NCBI GenBank assembly: GCA_015490455.1 | Contig: WFXU01000013.1 | Location: 34,023-98,022, forward strand | Source: Hyphomicrobiales bacterium | GTDB lineage: Bacteria > Pseudomonadota > Alphaproteobacteria > Rhizobiales > Devosiaceae | Direction of reading: 5' to 3' | Length of the DNA stretch: 64,000 nucleotides | Part shown: positions 51,795-62,334 of the stretch, piece by piece | Layout: the number at the start of each line of letters is the position of its first letter | Position numbering within the stretch: position 1 is the stretch's first letter | Program-made: the position numbers and the translations under genes | Notes under the pieces: generated by a model | What the model was told of the DNA's origin: nothing | What the model saw: only the letters and a program-made list of their open reading frames with translations | Database searches by the model: none

Positions 51795-52733
51795 ATGGTA
51801 AAAATGGTAATTGGCGCAAAAAAAATTGCTGAAATGGCAGAAAATATAGCCTCTAAGGAAATGGGTAAAAGCCATTCTTTATGGGCTGATGCTTTTAGAC
51901 GATTTTTCAAAAATAAGGCTTCGGTGACAAGTCTAATTGTTCTGATATTAATAGTTATTTTTGCCTTTGGGGCGCCCTATATTTCTAAATGGAATAATGA
52001 AGAAATAGATTGGGCGATTCTTGGTTCAATTAATGAATTGGGCAGGCCCTCACTGGCCAATGGTCATTATTTTGGCACTGACGATTTAGGTAGGGATTTA
52101 TTTGTCCGCGTTGCTCAAGGGACGCAAATATCTCTATTAGTCGGCTTTGTTGGCGCACTTATTGCGGTAATTGTTGGCACGCTTTATGGGGCAATTGCGG
52201 GTTATTTCGGTGGTAAAATTGATAGTTTCATGATGCGCTTAGTAGATATATTAATGTCAATTCCCTATATGTTTGTGTTGATTTTATTATTGGTAGTTTT
52301 TGGTCGCTCTATTTTTATGCTTTTTGTTGGTTTAGGGCTTATTTCTTGGCTTGATATGTCGCGTATTGTGCGCGGGCAGACTATGGTGCTTAAAAATAAA
52401 GAATTTATTGAGGCTGCAATTGCTGGGGGTGCAAATCATTTCACTATTATTGCCCGCCATATTATCCCCAATCTTTTGGGTGTGGTTATTGTTTATGCCT
52501 CGCTTTTAGTGCCCGGAATGATTTTGGCGGAAAGTTTTATTTCCTTTTTGGGTCTTGGCGTGCAGGAACCCAATACTTCTTGGGGGGCGCTAATATCTGA
52601 TGGAGCAAAAACTGTGCTGCATGGCAGACTATGGCAATTATTAATTCCTTTGGCCTTTTTTGTTGCGGGATTATTTTCTTTCTTTTTCATTGGGGATGGT
52701 TTGCGTGATGCACTCGATCCGAAAGATAGGTAG
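51795..52733 (+). CDS. oppC: Oligopeptide ABC transporter permease OppC
   Basis: Second permease, 312 residues, six helices. N-terminal charged part, then 'HYFGTDDLGRDLFVRVAQGTQISLLVG' region (about 91-117), the family mark of OppC/DppC, and an EAA-type loop 'IEAAIAGGANHFTIIARHIIPNLLG' region (about 203-227). The first ATG has no good ribosome site; coupling to oppB translation is likely, or an ATG nearby is used. Confidence 0.95.
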   Translation: MVKMVIGAKKIAEMAENIASKEMGKSHSLWADAFRRFFKNKASVTSLIVLILIVIFAFGAPYISKWNNEEIDWAILGSINELGRPSLANGHYFGTDDLGRDLFVRVAQGTQISLLVGFVGALIAVIVGTLYGAIAGYFGGKIDSFMMRLVDILMSIPYMFVLILLLVVFGRSIFMLFVGLGLISWLDMSRIVRGQTMVLKNKEFIEAAIAGGANHFTIIARHIIPNLLGVVIVYASLLVPGMILAESFISFLGLGVQEPNTSWGALISDGAKTVLHGRLWQLLIPLAFFVAGLFSFFFIGDGLRDALDPKDR

Positions 52734-52743
52734 AGAGAGTAAA

Positions 52744-53727
52744 ATGAGCCTTCTGGAATTTAAGAATTTAAGTGTAAATTTTACTACTTTTAGCGGCACT
52801 GTTAAGGCGGTTGATAATGTTTCCTTTAATATAGAAAAAGGAGAAACCGTTGCCATAGTTGGTGAAAGCGGTTCAGGTAAAAGCCAGACCATGCTAGCAG
52901 CTTTGGGGTTATTGGCGGAAAATGGTAAGGCTGAAGGTTCGGTAAAATTTGCTGGACGCGAATTAATTAACCTAGAAATAAGTGAATTAAATAAGATTCG
53001 CGGCAATAAAATTTCAATGGTTTTTCAGGACCCGATGACTTCACTTAACCCGTTCATTAGAATTTCTGAACAAATGATAGAAGTTTTAACCCTGCATAAG
53101 GGAATGAGCAATGCAGAGGCAAAAAAAGAAGCAATAAGAATGTTAGATGCGGTGCATTTACCAGATGCCAAACAGGTAATAAATCGCTTTCCGCATGAAT
53201 TATCAGGCGGTATGCGCCAGAGAGTTATGATTGCTATTGCTCTTTCTTGTAAGCCAGAAATATTAATCGCCGATGAACCGACCACCGCGCTTGATGTTAC
53301 GGTGCAAGCGCAAATGTTGGATTTATTTAAGGGATTGACAAAAGATTTTGGCACTTCATTGATTTTAATAACGCATGATTTGGGGGTGGTTGCGGGAATT
53401 GCTGATAGAATGCTGGTTATGTATGCTGGAAGAATTGTTGAGCAGGGTAATGTTGAACAAATATTTTATACACCCCGCCATCCCTATAGTTTTGGCCTAC
53501 TTCATTCTACCCCACATGTTGATAATCCCAAACTGCGTTTAGATCCGATTCGTGGATTGCCTCCGAGCCTTGAAAATTTACCTTCGGGTTGTGCTTTCCA
53601 CCCGCGTTGTGATTTCAAATTGGAGCGTTGTCTAAAAGAAGCTCCAAAATTGGTTCATACCGCCGATGGCCGGGCAAATGCCTGTTTTTATAAAGGTGAA
53701 TTAAAGCGTGAGGGGAGGGAAAAATGA
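52744..53727 (+). CDS. oppD: Oligopeptide ABC transporter ATPase OppD
   Basis: ATPase, 327 residues. Walker A GESGSGKSQ (about 39-47, with Gln in place of the usual Thr/Ser/Val after GKS), signature LSGGMRQR, Walker B 'ILIADEPTTALD', and the C-terminal OppD/F tail with 'SGCAFHPRCDFKLERC', whose cysteines bind an Fe-S cluster in some relatives. Start ATG 52744 with GAGAGAG before it; the frame is open 84 bases upstream inside oppC. Confidence 0.95.
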   Translation: MSLLEFKNLSVNFTTFSGTVKAVDNVSFNIEKGETVAIVGESGSGKSQTMLAALGLLAENGKAEGSVKFAGRELINLEISELNKIRGNKISMVFQDPMTSLNPFIRISEQMIEVLTLHKGMSNAEAKKEAIRMLDAVHLPDAKQVINRFPHELSGGMRQRVMIAIALSCKPEILIADEPTTALDVTVQAQMLDLFKGLTKDFGTSLILITHDLGVVAGIADRMLVMYAGRIVEQGNVEQIFYTPRHPYSFGLLHSTPHVDNPKLRLDPIRGLPPSLENLPSGCAFHPRCDFKLERCLKEAPKLVHTADGRANACFYKGELKREGREK

Positions 53728-54710
53728 ACCAAATTCTATTAGAAGTTAAAGATTTGAAGAAGACTTTCCCTATATCTGGGGGGCTGTTTGGTAAGAAGAA
53801 AATTCTAACCGCGATAGAGGATATAAATTTTCTTCTCAAAAAGGGTGAAACTTTAGGTATTGTTGGTGAGAGCGGGTGTGGTAAATCAACTTTAGGACGC
53901 TGTATTTTACAATTATTAGAGCCAGATAATGGACAAGTGGTTTGGTTGGGCAATGATTTGACCAAACTTAACTCACGCCATATGCGCCCCTTTAGAAAAG
54001 ATTTACAGATTATTTTCCAGGATCCATTAGCCTCCTTAAATCCACGTCTTACAGTAGGTGAAATTATTGCTGATCCTCTTAGAACCTTAATGCCTGAATT
54101 AGACCAGTTACAGCGGCGCCAAAGGGTTCTAAAAATGATGGAGGCGGTTGGGCTTTTGCCCGAGATGTTAACGCGCTTTCCACACGAATTTTCCGGCGGT
54201 CAGGCGCAACGTATTGGCATTGCTCGCGCATTAATTACTGAGCCAAAATTAATAGTTTGCGATGAACCTGTTTCTGCCCTTGATGTTTCGGTGCAGGCGC
54301 AAATATTAAATCTTTTAAGCGACCTAAAAGAAAAGTTTAAGCTGACTTTAGTTTTTATTTCGCATGATTTAAGTGTTGTCAGGCATGTTTCAAATAGAAT
54401 AATGGTGCTTTATCTTGGGCGAATGGTTGAATTAGCTCCATCTGACGAATTATATAAAGACCCAAAGCACCCTTACACAAAAGCATTGCTCAAAGCTGTT
54501 CCTATTCCGGATCCAAAAAAGGCTAGGGAAAAGTCAATTGAGGGGCTTAGGGGAGAAATACCCTCACCAATAAACCCGCCATCTGGCTGCAGCTTTAGGA
54601 CGCGTTGTTCCATTGCTAAACCAATTTGCAGCAAAGAGCGGCCAAAAATTGAACATATTGGCAGAGAACGTAGCATAGCTTGCCACTTTTGGCAGCAATT
54701 TAATAATTAG
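53724..54710 (+). CDS. oppF: Oligopeptide ABC transporter ATPase OppF
   Basis: Second ATPase, 328 residues, partner of OppD. Walker A GESGCGKST, signature 'FSGGQAQRIGIARAL', Walker B 'LIVCDEPVSALD', and the tail 'SGCSFRTRCSIAKPICSKERP' region with conserved cysteines. ATG overlaps the oppD stop (ATGA). Last gene of the operon; the stop is directly followed by a repeat copy. Confidence 0.96.
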   Translation: MNQILLEVKDLKKTFPISGGLFGKKKILTAIEDINFLLKKGETLGIVGESGCGKSTLGRCILQLLEPDNGQVVWLGNDLTKLNSRHMRPFRKDLQIIFQDPLASLNPRLTVGEIIADPLRTLMPELDQLQRRQRVLKMMEAVGLLPEMLTRFPHEFSGGQAQRIGIARALITEPKLIVCDEPVSALDVSVQAQILNLLSDLKEKFKLTLVFISHDLSVVRHVSNRIMVLYLGRMVELAPSDELYKDPKHPYTKALLKAVPIPDPKKAREKSIEGLRGEIPSPINPPSGCSFRTRCSIAKPICSKERPKIEHIGRERSIACHFWQQFNN

Positions 54711-54845
54711 TCTTCTGATGAAGAATTTTGTTGTTCAGAAATCAGAAAGCAGAAGGCAGAAAACGCAAAAATATCCACTAAAATTTAAGAAAACTACACA
54801 TTAGAAGCAAAATTTTGCAATATTAAAATTCTTCACGGACAACTT
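54711..54845. repeat. MITE-like element, copy D
   Basis: Begins right after the oppF TAG. Left end TGATGAAGAATTTTGTTGTTC (from 54716), right end TTAAAATTCTTCACGGACAA (54823-54842), inverted to each other. Inside is short (about 95 bp), with CAGAAATCAGAAAGC repeats and a piece 'CGCAAAAATATCCA' shared with copy A. It separates the converging oppF and purH. Confidence 0.65.
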
Positions 54846-54855
54846 CATAGACAAG

Positions 54856-56448
54856 TCAATGTCTAAAATGGCGCATTGAGGTAAAGACCATAGCAATATT
54901 TGCTTTATTTGCCGCCTCTATCACCTCATCATCTCTGATTGAGCCTCCCGGTTGAATTACCGCAGTTGCACCAGCTTCAATTGCCGCCAATAAGCCATCA
55001 GCAAAGGGAAAGAATGCGTCCGATGCAACAACCGAATCCTTAGTTAAGGCTCCTCTAATTCCAGCTTCTTTTGCCGCCTCTTTTGCCTTTTGATAAGCAA
55101 TTTTTGTAGAGTCAATTCTACTCATCTGCCCTGCGCCAATTCCAACAGTTGCACCATTTTTTACATAAACAATGGCGTTTGACTTAACATGTTTGGCAAC
55201 TTTTGCCGCTATTTTTAGATCTGCTAGTTCCTGCTCAGTTGGTGCCCTTTTGCTAACAATTTGTAATTCACAATCATCAATATTTTTATTATCGCGCTCC
55301 TGCACTAACATAGCACCCATTACCGATTTTACCTGTAGAGATTTTGCCTTAACATCAGCAATATTACCAGTGATTAACAGGCGCAGATTTTTCTTTTCAC
55401 CGATAATTGCTTGCGCTTTTGGACTTATGGCAGGGGCAATAATTACTTCGGTAAAAATTTTAACAATTTCTCTGGCCGTTTTTTCATCAATTTCACGATT
55501 TAGGGCAACAATTCCACCAAATGCGCTTTTTCTATCGCACATAAGTGCCTTTTGGTAAGCAATATCTAAATTTTCTGCTAGCCCAACTCCGCAAGGATTA
55601 GCATGTTTAATTATTGCAACAGCAGCAGATTTTTCAGGGTCAAATTCGCTAACTAATTCAAAAGCCGCATCTGTATCATTTATATTATTATAGGAAAGTT
55701 TTTTCCCCTGAATTTGTTTGGCGCTGGCAACACCAATTATCTCAGATTCATCCTTATAAAAGGCCGCCCATTGATGTGGATTTTCCCCATAACGCATTAT
55801 TTCACTTAATCTGCCGGCAAAAATTCGCCAATTCACCTCTTTATAATCAAGAATTTTGGCAAACCAATTAGCAATGGCGCCATCATAGCTTGCAGTGCGG
55901 GCAAATGCTTTGGCTGCTAATTTTTGTCGCTTCTTTAGTGAAATATCTCCATGCTCTTTAAGCTCATTTATTATTTCTCCATAATCAGCCGGATCTATAA
56001 TTGTCGTAACAAATGCATGATTTTTAGCGGCAGAACGAATCATAGCCGGCCCGCCAATATCAATATTTTCTATTATTTCATCATAAGAGGCATCACTTCT
56101 TATTGTCTTTTCAAAGGGATAAAGATTAACCACCACCATATCAATATTGGGAATTTGATGAATACGCATTGAGCTTTTATGTGCTTCATTATCGCGTTTT
56201 GCCAATAAGCCGCCATGAACCTTTGGGTGCAGAGTTTTTACCCGCCCATCCATCATTTCAGGAAAACCGGTAAGTTCTGAAATATCAATTGTGCTTATTT
56301 TATTTTCTTGTAGTAATTTTCTGGTGCCTCCGGTAGTGACTATCTCAACGCCCAAATCCGCTAAATTTTGTGCAAATTCAACAATTCCCCTCTTATCAAA
56401 AACTGAAATTAACGCCCGACGCAATTTAACCTTTTGCTCCATTTGCAT
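54856..56448 (-). CDS. purH: Bifunctional AICAR formyltransferase / IMP cyclohydrolase
   Basis: Last two steps of IMP synthesis. 530 residues: IMPCH domain about 8-150 ('[28 protein letters not shown]' region, '[18 protein letters not shown]'), AICARFT domain about 200-530 ('RYGENPHQ', 'KHANPCGVG', '[10 protein letters not shown]', '[12 protein letters not shown]'). AAGGGG precedes the start. Lies after rsmB on the same strand, the usual alphaproteobacterial arrangement. Confidence 0.97.
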   Translation of the reverse strand: MQMEQKVKLRRALISVFDKRGIVEFAQNLADLGVEIVTTGGTRKLLQENKISTIDISELTGFPEMMDGRVKTLHPKVHGGLLAKRDNEAHKSSMRIHQIPNIDMVVVNLYPFEKTIRSDASYDEIIENIDIGGPAMIRSAAKNHAFVTTIIDPADYGEIINELKEHGDISLKKRQKLAAKAFARTASYDGAIANWFAKILDYKEVNWRIFAGRLSEIMRYGENPHQWAAFYKDESEIIGVASAKQIQGKKLSYNNINDTDAAFELVSEFDPEKSAAVAIIKHANPCGVGLAENLDIAYQKALMCDRKSAFGGIVALNREIDEKTAREIVKIFTEVIIAPAISPKAQAIIGEKKNLRLLITGNIADVKAKSLQVKSVMGAMLVQERDNKNIDDCELQIVSKRAPTEQELADLKIAAKVAKHVKSNAIVYVKNGATVGIGAGQMSRIDSTKIAYQKAKEAAKEAGIRGALTKDSVVASDAFFPFADGLLAAIEAGATAVIQPGGSIRDDEVIEAANKANIAMVFTSMRHFRH

Positions 56449-56539
56449 TTTTACCCCTTCACAATTGGCAATTAATTATCACCAATTATCATTATTTACA
56501 TATAATTTTTTTCTTGTGCACAAAATTTACAAAATATAG

Positions 56540-57880
56540 TCATTTTCGCCTAAAACGGGCAATAAAAAAACCATCCATACTGCCGCTAATATTCTGCGCT
56601 ATATTTTTGAAACAATTTCTTATTGGCAGGGTCCTAACATAGCCATTTTCATCAATAAATTGTCTAAAACCCATAATTTCCTCTTTTCTGATTGGATAGG
56701 CCGATATTTGCGCAAAATTTTGCAAAATCCAATTAGCCTGCTCTTCGCCCTCTTCTCTTTCTAAAGAACAAGTTACATAAATAAATAGGCCATTTGGTTT
56801 AAGCAATTTAATCGCATTTTTAATTAAATCTCTTTGTAATTTTACCCGATTAAAAATATCTTCCTTTTTCCTTTGAAATAATATTTCCGGATGTCTCCTA
56901 AATGTTCCGCTCGCTGTGCAGGGAGCATCAAGCAGCACCCCATCAAATAATTTTTTGGGGTGATAAATTGTGCTATCCGCTAATTCAATTTTGGCTGAAT
57001 AATTTATTCGCTTAAGATTTTGCCGCAATATTTCAAGACGTTTCTCATCTATATCTAGAGCAGTTAGATTATAATTTTGTTTTATCAATTGGGCTGATTT
57101 TCCACCCGGAGCAGCACACATATCTAATATTAAACTACCCTTTTTTAGATTTATTAATCTTGCAGCAAGGCTGGCCGCAATATCTTGCACCCACCAGCTA
57201 CCCTCATTAAAACCATATATATTTTTCACGCTTAAGGAGCGCCTTTCAATACGAAAGGAATCTTTGAAAATTTTGTTAGCGTTTAATTTTTTGATAAGTT
57301 CCTCATCATTTTCATTTTTAAGAACAAGATCTAAAGGGGCACTATTAAGCAATGAATGGGAGAAGCTATTTATTTTTTCAGCGCCATAAAATTTTTGCCA
57401 TCTTTTATAAAGCCAATTAGGAAATAATAATTCGTCACTAAGACTAATATATTTTTCTTTTTCCCGCTGAATATTTCTAAGTATAGCATTCATCAGGCCG
57501 CTTAAATAAGAAATTTTTCTATTTGTCTTAACTGCCTCAACATTGACAAATATAGAGCTATATTCAGTTGCTCTGGGCAAAAATAATAATTCACCTATTG
57601 CAATGAATAATTGAGCGGTAAAAATATCGGAATTTTTTGGCAATTTCCTCTTTATCAGCTGTTTTATAATATATTTTATCTGCCCATGTCGCCTTAGGGC
57701 AATATTTATTAGCTTATTTGCCAATGCCCTATCTCGCCCATCAGCTATTTCTTTTTCGCTAATAGGAATAAAGGGAGCGCCATTAAATATTTTTGCTAGA
57801 TTTTTTGCCGCTATTTGCCGAACAGAAAGGCCAGCAATTTTTGTTGAACTATTTGCTTTTTTTGTAAATTTATTATTCAA
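56540..57880 (-). CDS. rsmB: 16S rRNA cytosine-C5 methyltransferase RsmB
   Basis: Methylates C967 of 16S rRNA (E. coli number). 446 residues: NusB-like RNA-binding domain about 20-145, then the SAM methyltransferase with 'LDMCAAPGGKSAQLI' (about 254-268), catalytic Cys in 'DAPCTASGTFRRHPEI' (about 320-335), and second Cys in 'YVTCSLEREEGEEQ' (about 378-391). Confidence 0.93.
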   Translation of the reverse strand: MNNKFTKKANSSTKIAGLSVRQIAAKNLAKIFNGAPFIPISEKEIADGRDRALANKLINIALRRHGQIKYIIKQLIKRKLPKNSDIFTAQLFIAIGELLFLPRATEYSSIFVNVEAVKTNRKISYLSGLMNAILRNIQREKEKYISLSDELLFPNWLYKRWQKFYGAEKINSFSHSLLNSAPLDLVLKNENDEELIKKLNANKIFKDSFRIERRSLSVKNIYGFNEGSWWVQDIAASLAARLINLKKGSLILDMCAAPGGKSAQLIKQNYNLTALDIDEKRLEILRQNLKRINYSAKIELADSTIYHPKKLFDGVLLDAPCTASGTFRRHPEILFQRKKEDIFNRVKLQRDLIKNAIKLLKPNGLFIYVTCSLEREEGEEQANWILQNFAQISAYPIRKEEIMGFRQFIDENGYVRTLPIRNCFKNIAQNISGSMDGFFIARFRRK

Positions 57881-57940
57881 TTAATTTCTCAATTAGTTGC
57901 CAAATTAAAATTTGCCAGATTGTTATTGTAATATTTCAAT

Positions 57941-58162
57941 ATGGGACTAAGCAATATTATGAATAAAAATATATTTGTTCAATCAGGAAAGAAAGAGCCG
58001 CTAGATAATATAGCAAAGCGAGCGCTTAAAGAAGCGCAAATCCGGCGAAGAAAATTGGCAAAAGAGCAAGGGCAAATGCCAAGGGAAATTGGCGGCACAA
58101 CGGGACTAGAGCCAACCCGATATGGGGATTGGGAGAAAAAGGGAATTATTTCGGATTTTTGA
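57941..58162 (+). CDS. DUF1674 / SdhAF4-like protein
   Basis: 73-residue protein (or 67 from ATG 57959) with the conserved C-terminal 'PREIGGTTGLEPTRYGDWEKKGIISDF' region. Eukaryotic members (Sdh8/SDHAF4) help flavinated SdhA to assemble; the bacterial role is assumed similar. Divergent from rsmB, a conserved alphaproteobacterial pairing. Neither possible start has a good ribosome site. Confidence 0.88.
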   Translation: MGLSNIMNKNIFVQSGKKEPLDNIAKRALKEAQIRRRKLAKEQGQMPREIGGTTGLEPTRYGDWEKKGIISDF

Positions 58163-58207
58163 CAAATAGCGCCTCACTCTTAAGAGGAAACGCTAGCTGA
58201 ATTATCC

Positions 58208-58657
58208 TTATATATCTTTGTCTCTTTCTTTGCCTATGTCAGCATCATAATCATAATATCGTTTTTTTCGCGATCGCATATATTGATCAAATTCTTCCCG
58301 ATCGCGCGCTTTACGAAGATTATGCATATATTCTCTAAATTCACGCACTTCTTCATCAAGGCGGCGGCGTTCCTCATCTAAACGCCTTAATTGTTCTTTG
58401 CGATATTCATCAAATGCCGCATTACCGCTACTATTATAACCATTATAAGAAGAGCGAAAATCACCCTTATGTTTTTTTATCCGGTTTTTTACTTCATCAA
58501 TAAAAATTTCAACCCTTTCACTGGAACCGCCAAAATATTCACCCCAAAGAATATAGGCAAGCATTGCTAAGCCCAAAGGCCACCATAAAATAAAACCAAT
58601 AACCATTAGAGCGATAGTCAAAAAAGACCATCTAGGTTTAATTATTGTTGTGTTCAT
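58208..58657 (-). CDS. DUF2852 membrane protein
   Basis: 149-residue alphaproteobacterial protein: two close helices (about 10-40, 'IGFILWWPLGLAMLAYILWGEYFGG' region), then a charged cytoplasmic part with a strongly coiled-coil segment (about 83-125, RRLDEERRRLDEEVREFREY). Family DUF2852, function unknown. Start ATG 58657 has GGAG upstream. Confidence 0.85.
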   Translation of the reverse strand: MNTTIIKPRWSFLTIALMVIGFILWWPLGLAMLAYILWGEYFGGSSERVEIFIDEVKNRIKKHKGDFRSSYNGYNSSGNAAFDEYRKEQLRRLDEERRRLDEEVREFREYMHNLRKARDREEFDQYMRSRKKRYYDYDADIGKERDKDI

Positions 58658-58738
58658 TTTTCTCTCCTAATTCCAACAGACCAGATATAGGTAGAATATT
58701 TTATAAGCAAGGGCGAAATATATATTCCTTCAAATAAG

Positions 58739-58818
58739 TTTTGCTCCAGTAAAAATTATTCCAACAAACATACTATAAATATCTATAATCATAGATAGAA
58801 ATTTTAATTGGAGCAAAA
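58739..58818. repeat. Nested inverted repeat upstream of metY
   Basis: Outer arms TTTTGCTCCA (58739-58748) and TGGAGCAAAA (58809-58818), with partial pairing continuing inwards; inner perfect stem TATCTAT-AATC-ATAGATA (58780-58797). It lies in the divergent promoter gap between the DUF2852 gene and metY. Could be a leader RNA structure for metY or a tiny mobile repeat. It does not match the SAM-II or other known methionine riboswitch patterns that I can recognise. Confidence 0.5.
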
Positions 58819-58898
58819 ATGGCAGAAAGAATTTTTGTTTTGTAGCTGGCAAAAGGGAAAAAAATCAATAAAATGGGCGCGAAAATAAGGAGATAATT

Positions 58899-60170
58899 AT
58901 GAAATTAGAAACTATCGCATTACATTCTGGCTATTCTTCTGAACAAACCACAAAGGCTGCCGCCGTGCCCATCTATCAAACTACATCATATACATTTGAT
59001 GATACACAACATGGTGCAGATTTATTTGATCTTAAGGTTGAAGGAAATATTTATACCCGCATTATGAACCCAACAACCGCCGTTTTAGAGCAGAGATTGG
59101 CGCAAATGGAGGGTGGAATTGGCGCACTTGGTCTAGCTTCAGGCATGGCGGCAATAACATATGCCATAGAAACTATCACCCAAGTGGGAGAGAATATTAT
59201 CTCAACTTCGCAACTTTATGGCGGCACTTATAATCTATTCAAACATAGTTTGCCAAAACAGGGAATAGATGTTCGTTTTGCTTCATTTGATGATTATAAA
59301 TTAATTGAAGATTTAATTGACGATAAAACAAGGGCAATTTTTTGCGAAACAATTGGCAATCCTGCCGGCAATATAGTTGATTTAGAAAAATTAGCGCAGA
59401 TTGCTCATAAATATGGATTACCGCTAATTGTTGATAATACTGTTGCCACCCCCTATTTATGCCGCCCGATTGAATTTGGCGCAGATATTATCGTGCATTC
59501 TCTTACTAAATATATTGGTGGGCATGGAACTACTATTGGCGGCATTATTATTGATAGTGGCAAATTTGACTGGGTAAAAAATAAGCACCGTTTTGCCGTT
59601 CTAAATGAGCCTGATCCTTCTTATCACGGGGTTATTTATACAGAAGCTTTAGGGGAGGCTGCCTATATTGGGCGCGCCCGCGTTGTGCCTTTACGCAATA
59701 AGGGAGCAGCTATTTCTCCCTTTAATTCTTTTCTTATTTTACAAGGGCTTGAAACTTTAGGACTAAGAATGGAGCGCCATAATGAAAATGCCTTAGCGCT
59801 TGCTAAATGGCTGACAAATCACCCAAAAGTTAGTTGGGTAAATTATGCCGGGTTAAGTGATAGCGAATATTATAAGATTGCGCAAAAAATTACCAAAGGT
59901 AAGGCTTCTGGAATTTTAAGTTTTGGTATTAAGGGCGGGCGAGAGGCTGGCGCTAAATTTATTGATTCACTAAATCTTATCTTACGCTTAGTAAATATAG
60001 GTGATGCCAAATCGCTTGCCTGCCACCCCGCATCAACAACTCATCGCCAATTAAGTGATGAAGAATTAAAAAGCGCCGGCGTTAGTGAAGATTTGGTCAG
60101 AATATCAGTTGGTATTGAACATAAGGACGATATTATTGCCGATATTGAGCAGGCGCTAGATAAAGCCTAA
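58899..60170 (+). CDS. metY: O-acetylhomoserine sulfhydrylase (MetY-like)
   Basis: PLP enzyme that makes homocysteine from O-acetylhomoserine and sulfide. 423 residues; 'TIALHSGYSSEQTTKAAAVPIYQTTSY' region at the start, 'NIYTRIMNPTTAVLEQRLA' (about 50-68), PLP lysine in 'IVHSLTKYIGGHGTTIGG' (about 202-219), and 'SLACHPASTTHRQLSDEE' (about 371-388). AAGGAG stands before the ATG. A good terminator follows. Confidence 0.95.
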   Translation: MKLETIALHSGYSSEQTTKAAAVPIYQTTSYTFDDTQHGADLFDLKVEGNIYTRIMNPTTAVLEQRLAQMEGGIGALGLASGMAAITYAIETITQVGENIISTSQLYGGTYNLFKHSLPKQGIDVRFASFDDYKLIEDLIDDKTRAIFCETIGNPAGNIVDLEKLAQIAHKYGLPLIVDNTVATPYLCRPIEFGADIIVHSLTKYIGGHGTTIGGIIIDSGKFDWVKNKHRFAVLNEPDPSYHGVIYTEALGEAAYIGRARVVPLRNKGAAISPFNSFLILQGLETLGLRMERHNENALALAKWLTNHPKVSWVNYAGLSDSEYYKIAQKITKGKASGILSFGIKGGREAGAKFIDSLNLILRLVNIGDAKSLACHPASTTHRQLSDEELKSAGVSEDLVRISVGIEHKDDIIADIEQALDKA

Positions 60171-60174
60171 AGCA

Positions 60175-60216
60175 AAAAGGGCTTACATTGATATTTTGTA
60201 AGCCCTTTTAGTTTAT
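60175..60216 (+). terminator. Terminator between metY and the chemoreceptor gene
   Basis: AAAAGGGCTTACA and TGTAAGCCCTTTT form a long stem (60175-60208) followed by AGTTTATTATT; with A- and T-runs on both sides it can serve both converging genes. Confidence 0.85.
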
Positions 60217-60228
60217 TATTAAGCTAAA

Positions 60229-62334
60229 TTATGCAGCGGCAACTTTTGCCAAAAAGTCATCAACCGTTTGCCGTAGGGTTTTGGCCTGTTCTGAAACTCC
60301 TTCTGAAGCCTCTAAGACTTGTGCAGCGCTGGCATTGGTTTCCTCAACCGAAGATGTTACAATCTCCATTGAGCCGACAACTTGTTTTGTGCCAGCGGCA
60401 GCCTGAGCGACGCTTTGCGATATTTCAGCGGTTGCCGCTCCTTGCTCTTCAACCGCTGAAGCAATGGAAGCGGTATAAGAATTAACTTCCGCCATAGTGC
60501 GGGTAATTTCTTCAATAGCAGCAACCGCATCAGAGGTAGAATTTTGAATGTCGGCAATTTGTGCGGATATTTCTTCAGTAGCCGTAGCGGTCTGGTTGGC
60601 TAAACTCTTAACCTCTGAAGCAACAACCGCAAAGCCTTTACCCGCTTCTCCAGCGCGCGCTGCCTCAATAGAGGTGTTAAGCGCCAATAAATTAGTTTGT
60701 TCAGCAATATCCTGAATTAGGGAAATAACATCACCAATTTTTTGCGCTGCGCAAGCGAGAGCAGTAACTTTCTCATTGGTAGAATTGGCCGCTTCATTGG
60801 CATCATTTACTATTGAATTTGTTTTTGAAACTTGGCGTGATATTTCTTCAATTGAAGCGGCTAATTGTTCGGCGGCAGCAGCAACTGCTTGCACATTTTC
60901 AGATGCAGATTGTGAGGAATTTGCCGCCTCATTTGCCTGGCCGGAAGTATTATTAGCAATGGTTGTTAATGTATTTGCGGTTGAACTCATTTGCCCAGCA
61001 TTATTGGATACAGCTTCTAAAGCAACGCCAACCTGCTCTCTAAATGAGGCGATTAATCTATCAATTTGCTCTTGCCTCTCAGCACGAATAAGCTGCTCTC
61101 TTTCATTTTCGCTTTCAAGGCGCTTTCTTTCAATACCGCTTTGCTTAAATATTTCCACTGCGCGCGCCATATCGCCAAGTTCATCATTTTTGTCAATGCC
61201 AGGAATATCTATATTAAATTCACCTTCAGCCAATAGGGCCATTGAATCCTGTAATTGACTTAAAGGTCTGGTTATTGAGCGAATAATTATTGTAGCTAAA
61301 GAAATTGTAGCAATTAATATTGCAGCGTTGAGTGCAATAATGAACCAAAGGCCAGCCATAGCAGCAGATCTTTCGGCCTCTGCCTGTTTGACAATATCCT
61401 TAATTAGAGATTTTTCTAACTTTACCAGCGCATTAATTCTGGCGGTGCTAGCTTCAAACCAGTCCAGGGCAGAAATTTTTTCAATTGATTCGCCAAAGGG
61501 AGAGGCATATGCAATTTTGCGCATTTTATTAAGGCTATCTGCTGGATTATTGGCGACAATTTCATTATAAAGTTGTAATTCTTTCTTTGTCGCATAATTC
61601 TTAAACTGGCTAATCTGTGATTCAATTTGTCCGCCTAATTTGACAAATTCCTGGAAATTTCTTGCAGTAAACGCCCCATTACCAAAGCCAAGTGCCCCTT
61701 GCGCCCTTTCAAGTCCGGAACTTTCAACTAGGTGTAGAATAGTCATGTAAGAGACTGAACGTCTCATTAATTCAACAGTTTTAGCATAAGATAATGCTTC
61801 ATCAACCACCTTAATAAATTCGTTGATTGTGGAAGTATAAAAGGCCGCCATTTCCGAACTGGAAATTGAGCGTGAATTAACCCTTTCACGCATTGTTCCT
61901 AATTGCTCTAACCTATTCATTGCAGTGGGTAAGCTTCCGTTAAAATCATTATATTTCCCTTCTGCCTGCGCGCTTGATATTTTTGCTCTAAGGGCAGAGA
62001 TAGCGCTATCGGTTTGTGGTCTGGAACTTCTTAAACTATCAGCAAAGGCAGCTTGGGAACGTCCTAAATAACCAGCGGATCGCCCTCTTTCATTTTGCAG
62101 AGTATGAATAAGGTCTGCAATTAGGGGTGCTATCTCAACTGCCTCAATGACTTCAGTACTGTCTTTGACTATGTCAAGATTTTGTAAAGACACTTTAGCT
62201 GCCAGGAAAATTACCGCCAATATTGGGACAATGCATAAGAGCATAACCCGACCCTTAACCGAGAAAATTGCATCAATAAATTTTCCTTTTGTATAGTGAA
62301 CTTTACCTGCTTTTTCTGATATTTGCTGTTCCAT
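60229..62334 (-). CDS. Methyl-accepting chemotaxis protein with nitrate-sensor (NIT) domain
   Basis: Receptor of 701 residues. Helix about 28-48; periplasmic NIT domain about 70-310 with '[20 protein letters not shown]' at its front; second helix about 325-345; HAMP about 346-400; long signalling coiled coil with the conserved hairpin tip '[37 protein letters not shown]' region (about 545-580). No C-terminal CheR pentapeptide. NIT domains bind nitrate/nitrite in characterised cases. No other chemotaxis gene is near. Confidence 0.92.
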   Translation of the reverse strand: MEQQISEKAGKVHYTKGKFIDAIFSVKGRVMLLCIVPILAVIFLAAKVSLQNLDIVKDSTEVIEAVEIAPLIADLIHTLQNERGRSAGYLGRSQAAFADSLRSSRPQTDSAISALRAKISSAQAEGKYNDFNGSLPTAMNRLEQLGTMRERVNSRSISSSEMAAFYTSTINEFIKVVDEALSYAKTVELMRRSVSYMTILHLVESSGLERAQGALGFGNGAFTARNFQEFVKLGGQIESQISQFKNYATKKELQLYNEIVANNPADSLNKMRKIAYASPFGESIEKISALDWFEASTARINALVKLEKSLIKDIVKQAEAERSAAMAGLWFIIALNAAILIATISLATIIIRSITRPLSQLQDSMALLAEGEFNIDIPGIDKNDELGDMARAVEIFKQSGIERKRLESENEREQLIRAERQEQIDRLIASFREQVGVALEAVSNNAGQMSSTANTLTTIANNTSGQANEAANSSQSASENVQAVAAAAEQLAASIEEISRQVSKTNSIVNDANEAANSTNEKVTALACAAQKIGDVISLIQDIAEQTNLLALNTSIEAARAGEAGKGFAVVASEVKSLANQTATATEEISAQIADIQNSTSDAVAAIEEITRTMAEVNSYTASIASAVEEQGAATAEISQSVAQAAAGTKQVVGSMEIVTSSVEETNASAAQVLEASEGVSEQAKTLRQTVDDFLAKVAAA

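Noticed and set aside
58658..58898. SAM-II riboswitch before metY
   Set aside because: The expected pseudoknot sequence pattern was not found; only the separate inverted repeat is supported.
60776..61258. 160-codon open frame opposite the chemoreceptor gene
   Set aside because: Antisense to the conserved receptor sequence; composition is the mirror of its Ala/Glu-rich coiled coil.
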